A stretch of 12,254 nt of DNA. Origin: Vairimorpha apis BRL 01 (lineage: Eukaryota; Microsporidia; Nosematidae). Location of the stretch: contig KE647160.1 in the NCBI GenBank assembly GCA_000447185.1, forward strand, positions 1 to 12,254, read 5' to 3'. Made by a program: the position numbers and the translations under genes. Positions 1 through 7,408 of this stretch are shown piece by piece. Each line of letters starts with the position of its first letter. Position 1 is the stretch's first letter. The notes beneath the pieces were generated by a model, which saw only the letters and a list, made by a program, of their open reading frames with translations, searched no databases and had not been told where the DNA came from.

Positions 1-90
1 TTTTGGTTTTTTCTTAATGAAATTAATGTTTTGTTCAACAAAATAAAATATAAACAAAACATTTTTCGTAAAAACTATATTTCTATTTAA
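1..90 (+). other. open frame running in from the left edge, possible 3' end of a gene
   Basis: Frame 1 is open from the first base to a TAA at 88-90, 29 codons, rich in Phe, Asn, Ile and Lys like the other proteins here. In DNA this AT-rich an open stretch of this length arises by chance fairly often, and no motif is recognisable. It may be the C-terminal end of a gene transcribed rightward from outside the window, or nothing. If real, it would converge with the minus-strand gene ending at 117, leaving only about 26 bases between them. Confidence 0.15.
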
Positions 91-116
91 ACTATAATAA
101 CCAAAAATAAAATAAA

Positions 117-359
117 TCAATTTATTTTCTTATGTTTTTTATGTTTCTTAGATTTTTTAACATTGCAATAACAAATATACAAAAAACCAGCTTTAAATAT
201 TAATACAAATCCTAATGATATGTATGGTACAAATTTATATATAGATGTAAAATACAATGAAATAAGATATACTATAATTGGAGTTGTGAACATTGCGATG
301 AAAAGATAAATTAAAATTTCTGAGTGTCGAAAATTATTTTTATGTCTATTTTTTTCCAT
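117..359 (-). CDS. small two-helix membrane protein, VMA21-like V-ATPase assembly factor
   Basis: An 80-residue protein. A short basic N-terminus is followed by two hydrophobic helices, at about residues 14-35 and 45-63, and a very lysine-rich tail ending KKIN. The size, the hairpin topology, the phrase LFIAMFTTPIIVYLI in helix 1 (VMA21 has a similar FT..M...P...) and the C-terminal KKxx retrieval signal all fit VMA21. In yeast VMA21 is a 77-residue ER protein, also ending in a dilysine signal, that helps assemble the V0 sector of the vacuolar ATPase. I chose the ATG at 359 because CCC directly precedes it; an upstream TTG at 365 would be unusual in a eukaryote. An AATAAA at 126-121 overlaps the last codons and could be a polyadenylation signal. 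The family call rests on topology and a short motif, so another small ER membrane protein remains possible. Confidence 0.55.
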   Translation of the reverse strand: MEKNRHKNNFRHSEILIYLFIAMFTTPIIVYLISLYFTSIYKFVPYISLGFVLIFKAGFLYICYCNVKKSKKHKKHKKIN

Positions 360-362
360 GGG
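360..362 (-). promoter_or_regulatory. CCC start signal of the VMA21-like gene
   Basis: On the minus strand the sequence reads TTGCCCATGG, with CCC touching the ATG. CCC-like motifs just upstream of start codons are known in microsporidia. In this AT-dominated spacer a C triplet is conspicuous and supports the chosen start. Confidence 0.6.
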
Positions 363-1415
363 CAAGGATTATCAAATTAGATTTTATAAACAAAATTAAG
401 TAAAAAAAATTTAAAAATAAAATTTGTTTTTTTATTTTAATATAAGCAAAAGTTTATAAATTTATAATGTCTTGTAATTTTATAATAATAATAAAAATTA
501 AAATTAATTTTTGTAATAAGTTAGTCATTTTTATAATTACTTATTATGAAGAGTAATTTATTTTATTATAAATTTAAATATTTTAAACTAACAATAACAT
601 TTATCAAAATAAAGAAAATCGTTATTTTGAATTTTTTAAATAAAAACTAAACTAAAAAATCAAATGATTTAAAAAGAATTTAATTTGCAACAGTTAATAC
701 TTTCTAAATACTAAATTTTTATTTTATTTCACTTATTTATCATAAAAAATTTAAAGATCACTAAAAAATCAATTTTTTTGTAAAATATCATTTTAAATGA
801 ATTTAATAGGCTGTAATTTAAATATTAAATTACAATAATTTTTTATATTGTAATATATATTTCTTATGTATAACATTAGTAAATAAACTAAATTTTAATA
901 AAGAATTAAATGTTTATTGATTTGTTAAACAATATACATAATTTTATTTTAAAACAATTTATAATATTTTCTTATATAATATATTATTTTAAAAAAATCT
1001 ACAAATTTAAATTCAAAATTTTGAAAACACATCTTTAAACAATTATTATTGTAAGATAATCTATTAAATAAATTTATAATTTACATATAAAAAATGAAAT
1101 ATATAATATACATTATTTTAAAACTTTTTTAATAAAAACAAAATTATTATCTTTTTAATATTATATCTATTATAGTTTTATATGAAAAAATAAAAAATTA
1201 CTTAAAACATTTACTGTTGAATAGTTTATTTTTAAATATCTAAAAACTTTTAATTTACTATATCTTATCTTATTTAATTAGCTTTAAAAATTTTAATTAT
1301 TTTTAATTTAAAAATTTCTAAAACACAAAACAAAAAATTTCCTTTAAAGTATTTAATATATTCAAAACTATAAACTCGTAATAAATAAAAATATTTTTAA
1401 ATAAATTTAATAAAA
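363..1415. other. AT-rich spacer of about 1.05 kb without a recognisable gene
   Basis: This lies between two minus-strand genes, so it holds the 5' flank of the VMA21-like gene and the 3' flank of the deubiquitinase-like gene. I found no open frame with protein-like composition, no tRNA-like arms and no long repeat. One perfect 10-bp inverted repeat with a 3-base loop sits at 812-834, but such palindromes are expected by chance in DNA this rich in A and T. The spacer is long for a microsporidian and fits an expanded, AT-drifted genome. Confidence 0.6.
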
Positions 1416-2268
1416 TTAGTTTTCTTTAGAAAAAATTATATATCTTATATTTTTCATGTTTTCAACATCTTGTACTATTTCAAATCTGTCAATATGATAT
1501 TTATACCATGTATTATTACTATTTATGATGATATTAAAGACATTATCTTCCTCAACTATAATAGAAGATGCTATATAATTTTCAATTAATAAAAATTCAG
1601 AAATTTTAACTAGAATAACATATGGAAGTTTTGTACCTTTTTTATTTGAAAGAATTACTTTAGGATTATTTTCAATATTAATAAAATCAAAAAATCCTAA
1701 ATTTAATCCGGCAAAATTTTCTAAAATTTTACCATGAAAAATTTCTACAATCGGTGAATATTCATTAAAGATATATTTCAATGCTTTCCCTTTTTATGTG
1801 ATGTCCAAGTATTTTCATCAAAATAATAATATTTACATAATTCTTGATGAATATTTTTTAATATTAAAGAATATCCTTCTTTTAAATCATAACATTCTTC
1901 AAAATTTATAAACTTTTCAATATCAACAGATTGCTTTGTTAGTATCTTATTATAAATTGATTTCATATTATGTAAAATAGGAAAACGTTCAATTTGATCA
2001 ATTTCAATTAAAAAATTTTGAAATGGATATGCTGAAATAAGCATCATAAAAATACAAAAAGTATTTTGATTCTTCTTGTTATATTTTAAATCAATATATT
2101 CTATATTGTTTTTTTTAATAATTTAAAATCTGAAAATAAAAGCAACTTTCCATTAGCAGTATTTATTTTATCTTTAAGTTTATTAATAGATTCATTTATC
2201 AGAAAATATTCTTGCTCTGGTGTTATTGAGTCTAGAAAATATATTGATGGTGATGTTTTCAATTTCAT
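1416..2268 (-). CDS. degenerate ubiquitin carboxyl-terminal hydrolase (USP)-like protein, two frameshifts
   Basis: Three minus-strand pieces join into one protein of 284 residues: 2268 down to the A8 run at 2116-2109, then to the A5 run at 1795-1791, then to the stop at 1416. Both joins are -1, as if one A were missing. The ATG at 2268 follows CCC by two bases. Around residues 67-86 the text NTFCIFMMLISAYPFQNF resembles the USP cysteine box (NTCYMNSLLQ...), but the Cys is one place late and the Asn is absent. Residues 109-145 resemble the segment with the QD/QE helix. Residues 254-281 (WYKYHID...V...YIIF) resemble the USP end. The GHY motif seems replaced by NVF near 243-245, so the catalytic His is lost. 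I infer an inactive or highly diverged USP fold that could bind ubiquitin or act as a scaffold. That one gene exists here is well supported; the family call is tentative. Confidence 0.5.
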
Positions 2269-2270
2269 AA

Positions 2271-2273
2271 GGG
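2271..2273 (-). promoter_or_regulatory. CCC start signal of the USP-like gene
   Basis: The minus strand reads AACCCTTATG. The CCC lies two bases before the ATG at 2268. This supports a start 221 bases upstream of the first Met of the next open piece (2047) and hence the merged gene model. Confidence 0.6.
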
Positions 2274-2836
2274 TTAATCGATATAATTTTAATAATAATA
2301 AAAATGAAACACTAAGTACTAATTATTAAATTGTAAGAAGTTTAAAATTTAATATGAATTTGAATTAAATAGTTAGAAAAAATTATTTATTATAATTCTT
2401 TTATTTTAAATATACATTATTTATAATAAAACACTAGTATCATTATTATCTTCATATTTTTGTTTAGATAATTTAAACACCAAATCTAGTACATCTTATA
2501 AAATTGCTAATTTCTTTTTTTTAATGTAATTCTTTATAATTTGATAAAAATATTATGAAAAAAAAAATTTGTTTCTATTTTAAAATTATTTATTTATATA
2601 TGATATTTTTTAAAATAATTTTTAACCGAATTTTTAAAAAAAATAATTTTAACATTTAATACATTCAAACAGAAAAAACATAAATAAAATGTGTAATTTA
2701 AAAAAATTATTTAATTCATTTTATTAAAACATTATTATAAATATTATTAAAGTTATTTTTTAATTAAAATTTTAATTGTAATTTTTTAAAAAAAATATTT
2801 AAAATTATTTAAATAAATTAAAATTTACAAAAGTTT
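2274..2836. other. divergent AT-rich spacer between the USP-like and lipase genes
   Basis: The flanking genes point away from each other, so both promoters should lie here. I see no further gene. The part at about 2421-2530 is less AT-extreme and on the minus strand contains a short protein-like frame (DVLDLVFKLSKQKYED...) ending at 2421, interrupted by a TAA upstream; it may be a gene relic. The rest is A/T runs. Confidence 0.55.
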
Positions 2837-2839
2837 CCC
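2837..2839 (+). promoter_or_regulatory. CCC start signal of the lipase gene
   Basis: The sequence is TTTCCCTACGAATG, with CCC five bases before the ATG at 2845. It favours this Met over the one at 2854, although both would keep the hydrophobic signal sequence. Confidence 0.6.
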
Positions 2840-2844
2840 TACGA

Positions 2845-4917
2845 ATGTTTACAATGATCGTAAATATTTTTTTGTTATTAAAAGTTAATGCCCTGAATAA
2901 CAATATGGAAGTAACAGTTGAAATTAAAAATATATCTTGTTCAATTAAATATGATAAACTAGAATTTATTTACAAAGACAAACTAAAAAACGTAGATAAT
3001 TTATTTTCTTTTAAAGTATCTAATTTTCATGATTTTTTATTCGAAAAAATAATTATAAATTTTATATCTAAAGTTTTTCCACTAAACAAAATAATAGGAA
3101 AAGTTTTAATAAGAAATAGTTTTTTTAAAAAATCTACAAAAAAAAATGTAAAGTACCTATAATGGCAAGTTCATATGCAGGAAAAACATGTTTTTATGAT
3201 TTTAATGGTATTGAGCAAATTGGTTATATAATTTTTGATTATCATATTGAACAATGTGAAACCGATGATGTTAACAATGAAAATGACAACTTTATACAGA
3301 AAATTCTTAATATATTCATAAGTCAGCAAAAAAGCGAATTGCTATTTAATTTAAAATTTGTTATAAATGAATTGTTAAAAGGTAGTCATCAATGTCAAAT
3401 TAATTTTTTTTAGGTATGATATACTTAGAACGATATACTGCAAAAATTCACTACAATATGACAAAAAATTTGACTTTTGAGGATGTGAAGAATTTAAAAA
3501 AATTAAATTCAATTTTTAAAGAAGATAGTAATAGAAAAAAATCAGAATTTTATTTAGAAAATTTTTTATTAGGAAATTCTTATAAATTTGAATATGTAAA
3601 AATATCAGATTTTACAGATTATGATACTACAACACATGATGGAGAACATTATAAAAAATTATTAGATTATAATGCAGCAAATAAAAAATTAAAAAATTAT
3701 GAAACAAATTTAAAAAAAAGTGCAAATTTTTTAAATTTTTTTAAAGGTTGGTTTCACAATGAAGAAAATATGGAGATAACATTAACTATTTCAAATAAAG
3801 ATTCAAACAAGTTGAATATTTACACTCAAACTGTACAATCTTTCAATCATTTAAAAATTAATTATGATGAAATTTTCAAGAAACCTCAAAAAATTTATAA
3901 TATAAAAAATATATTGGATAATTCAAATTATATTATTGCCAACAATTTTTTGCTTGATGAAATTATCAACAAATTTTATTATGCTATTGCAGCTTATGGT
4001 AATCAATGGCCAACAATTTTTTGTACAAAACGAAAAAAAATAAAGAACGATGTATCTATAGATAAAAATAGAAAAGCCATTCTTGAATATTTGGATATTG
4101 AAAATGAGAATTTATTAGTTGTTTCAATGAATGATAATGAAGTTCCGCACCATATAATATTCCTTGAAAATTTAACAAATAGATTAGTTGTATCTTTTAA
4201 AGGTACATCATCATCGGATGAAATTCTTAAGGATCTAAATTGTAGATACACTAAGTTTTATGAAGGGTATACACATACAGGAATGAAACATTTAGCTTGT
4301 TTGTTTGTTGAAAAACACACAGAAGATTTAAAAAAATTTGCTCAAGCTTATCATGCAAAAGAAATATTATTTACTGGTCATTCATTGGGTGGAAGCATTG
4401 CTTCTTTACTATATATTATATATACAAAGCAAAATTTATTGCAGGATTTCAATATAACAACTCTTGCTTTTAGTCCAACACCTATTGTTTCTTATAATTT
4501 ATTAGAAAATAGCTACAAAAATCTTTATATAATTAACTATGGAAACGATTGTGTTCCAAGATTAAATTTTGGTAGTGTTGCTGAAATAAAATATCAAGCT
4601 TGCTCACTAGGAAATGCTTTTAATTTTTTAAATTCTTTAGAAAATATAGAAGATTCTTTAAAAAAATACAAAATTACACATTATCTAAAAATATGTTTCC
4701 TAAATTATATTGTCCTGGAAATTTATATCAATTTAAACGTATTAATGTTCAAAAAAGAAACAAACAAATCTCTTTAATTTTATATAAAAAAGTAGATCCT
4801 GAATTTTACAATGATATTATGGTCATAAAACATGTTACTGTACATCATATGTTAGCACATGTACTTAATGTATTTAAAAAAGGTGTTATTGATTGGAAAG
4901 AAATAAATACTAATTGA
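2845..4917 (+). CDS. secreted C2-like plus class-3 (diacylglycerol-lipase-like) lipase, three frameshifts
   Basis: Four open pieces make one protein of about 691 residues when three -1 breaks are bridged: A9 at 3138-3146, T8 at 3404-3411 and A7 at 4660-4666. A short hydrophobic N-terminus ending near KVNA looks like a signal peptide. Residues about 20-140 have C2-like beta-strand character (KIIGKVLIR..., then a GIEQIGYIIFDY strand). A divergent, lysine-rich middle follows. The C-terminal half is an alpha/beta hydrolase: RLVVSFKGTSSSDEILKDL carries the oxyanion region, GHSLGGS has the nucleophile (Ser at 4382-4384, residue 514), NDCVPRL supplies the Asp (residue 569), and VTVHHMLAHVL in the last piece supplies the His (residue 668 or 669). 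The KGTSS...DL and HTGM pattern is closest to sn-1 diacylglycerol lipases. All three catalytic residues survive, but the His is reached only across the last frameshift. If expressed, it should hydrolyse host or parasite acylglycerols. Confidence 0.88.
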
Positions 4918-5190
4918 GTAATGCTAAATTTTTATCTTTATCATTAAAAATTTAAAAGTTTCTTAAATTTTTTAAAATAAAAACTTATTATTTATTTTTT
5001 AAAATATTATAAAATTTTGTTGTTTTAATATATAAAAACTATATATTAAATTTTTTTTAATGTTTTTTACTATAAAATAAATTTAACAATTATATAGACA
5101 ATCTAATTAGTTTATAAAAGTTTTATTATTTTTATTATTAACAATTATATCTTTTTAATGATGATACTAGAACGTTAATTATATTTTTTT

Positions 5191-5207
5191 ATGTTCAAAA
5201 AGAACAT
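5191..5207. repeat. small inverted repeat ATGTTC-A5-GAACAT
   Basis: The arms ATGTTC (5191-5196) and GAACAT (5202-5207) are perfect reverse complements around AAAAA, and T runs flank both sides. It lies about 275 bases past the lipase stop. It resembles a hairpin followed by a T run, but nothing shows that it terminates transcription in this eukaryotic setting. Confidence 0.35.
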
Positions 5208-5613
5208 TTTTAATAACATAATAAATAGATTTGTTTTTTTTAATTCTTTATTACATTTAAGAAAATATATTTCAAATAATCAAAATTTTTATAATTAAAA
5301 AATATAATTTTTAGTAGAAAAATTTTTTTTACAAACAAAAATTATGATTGATAAACTTTAAAATTAATTTATACTGATATATATTAAAAAATTACATAAT
5401 ATAAGTATTTACATTTTTGTGATTTTGAAAAGATTTATTAATGTTTTTTGGTTATTTTTAATTTATAATTTTATATATTATGCATCAATTAAAAAAATAA
5501 AAATTTTAAAAGTTTTTTCTTTCATATATATTATTTTTCTTTTAAAATTATAAAAATTTTATTTGTATCAATAAAATATACCTGTTTATTTATTTTGTAA
5601 ATATTTTTTTCAC

Positions 5614-5637
5614 AAATATATTTATAAATATATTTAT
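5614..5637. repeat. 12-bp tandem duplication AAATATATTTAT
   Basis: The 12-mer occurs twice head to tail without mismatch. It is a low-complexity duplication about 215 bases before the LRR start, consistent with replication slippage. Confidence 0.5.
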
Positions 5638-5849
5638 TAAATACATCTTAAATAATTCTAATGATGATTAAAATATCATAAAAATTTATTTAAATTTTAT
5701 ATTAAAATCATTAAAAAGTCTATATATATTAAAAACAAACAATTAAAAATATTTTAATCTTTTAATCTTTTTTAAATAGTTTATATGTTTTTAATTTAAT
5801 AATAATTAAATATAATATAATTTAAAATTAAATAATAAAATGCTAATAT

Positions 5850-5852
5850 CCC
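5850..5852 (+). promoter_or_regulatory. CCC start signal of the LRR gene
   Basis: The sequence is AATATCCCATG, with CCC touching the ATG at 5853, the same arrangement as in the VMA21-like gene. It fixes the start and keeps the whole signal peptide. Confidence 0.65.
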
Positions 5853-6989
5853 ATGTATTTAATTTTAAAGTTTATTTTATTATATCTAAATTCCTATGCA
5901 AATACAAGTAATGATAATTCAATGTTTTTAGATTTTTCATGTAAAGCAATAGATTGTTATAATTCGCCGTCTTGTTTATATATTGAGGGAAGTTTTAATG
6001 AAAGTATAGATTTTTCAAAAATAGATGTAAAAAAAATAAGTCATATATTTAGTCATTACCATAACATATCAGAAATACCTGATGAAATTATGATTTTTAA
6101 AAATTTAACTAATCTATCAATAATAAGTAAAGAATTTTGTAAATTGTCTAACCAAGTAAACAAATTACATAAACTTGAACAATTACATATTGATAGTTTT
6201 ACTATAGATAAAATAAATGGAAGCATTAAAAATTTAGTAAATTTACAAAAATTAACAATTAGAAATGATAATCAAAAATTTTTTTATCATAAAGAACTTC
6301 CTTATGGTGATTATATACCTAACATGAAATATAATGTTTATGAATTTGATTTTAAAAAAGGAAATTTTGTTAATTTAAAAGAACTGTTCATTTGCATTAG
6401 ATATCAAACTATAAAATCTATATTTTGTGAAAAAACAAACACTTTTAAAAGAACTGCACATTTTCATACAATAAAAAGGCTACCAGATGAAATTTGTTTT
6501 CTTCATAATCTTAAAGAGTTAAATATAACTAGTCAAGAAATAAAAAATCTTCCAGAAAATATTGGTAATTTACAAAATCTCAAAATTTTAAATTTAAACC
6601 ATAATTGCATATCAAATTTACCTGAATCATTTAGTAAACTTTTAAATTTAGAAATATTATCTATATCAAATAATTATTTTAGTAAAATAGATGACAAAAT
6701 ATCAAATTTGATCAATTTAGTTGACTTAGATTTTAGTTTCAATTTTAATAACAAATCTGAATATTTTTTTGAAGATAATCTATGCTTTAATTTTTCAAAA
6801 CTTAAAAAACTTAAATATTTAAATTTAAGTGGATTAAAAATTTCACGTATACATAAATCAATTGTATTTATAAACCAAAATATTAAATTTATTGATTTAA
6901 ATTTGACAGCATTATCTGATAATGATGAAGGAGACTTTATTGGAAGAGATACACTTTTTTATGTTTTTGAAAATAGACTATTGTTGTAA
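5853..6989 (+). CDS. secreted leucine-rich-repeat protein
   Basis: A complete 378-residue protein and the only large gene here without a frame break. Residues 1-16 form a hydrophobic signal peptide ending near SYA. A short Cys-containing segment follows (Cys 30, 35 and 41) that could be a disulfide-bonded N-cap. Leucine-rich repeats of about 23 residues then run from about 73 to 350. The clearest are KRLPDEICFLHNLKELNI (208-225), KNLPENIGNLQNLKILNLNH (231-250) and SNLPESFSKLLNLEILSISN (254-273), of the xxLPxxIxxLxNLxxLxLxx type. An irregular, Lys/Phe/Tyr-rich insert occupies about 139-205 and splits the repeat array. The end (FIGRDTLFYVF...) looks like the short cap that follows LRRs in related microsporidian proteins. 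No transmembrane helix follows the signal peptide. Such proteins usually bind other proteins; I infer an exported or surface-associated binder. The gene reads through an A8 run near 6029-6036 in frame. Confidence 0.88.
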   Translation: MYLILKFILLYLNSYANTSNDNSMFLDFSCKAIDCYNSPSCLYIEGSFNESIDFSKIDVKKISHIFSHYHNISEIPDEIMIFKNLTNLSIISKEFCKLSNQVNKLHKLEQLHIDSFTIDKINGSIKNLVNLQKLTIRNDNQKFFYHKELPYGDYIPNMKYNVYEFDFKKGNFVNLKELFICIRYQTIKSIFCEKTNTFKRTAHFHTIKRLPDEICFLHNLKELNITSQEIKNLPENIGNLQNLKILNLNHNCISNLPESFSKLLNLEILSISNNYFSKIDDKISNLINLVDLDFSFNFNNKSEYFFEDNLCFNFSKLKKLKYLNLSGLKISRIHKSIVFINQNIKFIDLNLTALSDNDEGDFIGRDTLFYVFENRLLL

Positions 6990-7399
6990 ATCAAAAGATA
7001 TTCAAAAATCAAGAAATTATATAAATAAAGAAAAATTATTTGCATATTTAAAATGTATTTGTAATTAAAAGTATTAAAACGAATTTTTTTTTGATTTAAT
7101 CTTTAAAATTATTTTTAGCAAATTTTATATTAAACAAATAATAATTACTTTATAAATGAAATATATTTTAAAAAAGAACAACTTTCTAAACAACATTTTA
7201 AAAATTTAACCTTAATTATGAGATTATTACAAAAAAGTTCTTTATAATAAAAAAATTAATATTCGATTTATTAAAACATTAAATCGTTTATTCATTTATT
7301 AATTAATAAATATACAAACATATGGAATAATTAAATATCACAAAAAAGTTTAAGATTAATAAATTTTTTTTGTTTATATTTAAAATCTAAAAAAATTAA
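6990..7399. other. AT-rich spacer of about 0.41 kb, 5' flank of RPN1
   Basis: No open frame, RNA gene or notable repeat is visible. It separates two plus-strand genes and should hold the RPN1 promoter, but I see no element apart from the CCC next to the start. Confidence 0.6.
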
Positions 7400-7402
7400 C
7401 CC
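7400..7402 (+). promoter_or_regulatory. CCC start signal of RPN1
   Basis: The sequence is TTAACCCTAAGAAATGG. CCC lies six bases before the ATG at 7409, and this ATG begins exactly where the RPN1 N-terminal homology begins (LIIARLHEKD). Confidence 0.6.
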
Positions 7403-7408
7403 TAAGAA

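Larger units (their letters stand above)
4918..5849. other. AT-rich spacer of about 0.93 kb without a recognisable gene
   Basis: This is the 3' flank of the lipase and 5' flank of the LRR gene, both on the plus strand. I see no coding frame. It contains a 6-bp hairpin with an A5 loop (5191-5207), an exact 12-bp tandem duplication (5614-5637) and an 8-bp tandem TTTTAATC pair (5752-5767). All could be chance products of the composition. Confidence 0.6.

Noticed and set aside
812..834. Perfect 10-bp inverted repeat with 3-base loop
   Set aside because: In DNA this rich in A and T, a palindrome of this length is expected about once or more per 12 kb by chance.
3162..3413. A separate small gene starting at ATG 3162
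   Set aside because: The frame is open upstream into the A9 run, and its start (KCKVPI...GYIIF) continues the C2-like strand pattern of the preceding piece. It is the middle of the lipase gene.
3404..3413. Polypyrimidine run plus TAG as a 3' splice site
   Set aside because: TTTTTTTTAG looks like an acceptor, but there is no matching donor or branch site nearby, and adding one T to the run restores the frame.
4003..4251. Minus-strand open frame opposite the lipase
   Set aside because: It overlaps the oxyanion region of the lipase on the other strand, has no CCC start signal and no recognisable motif.
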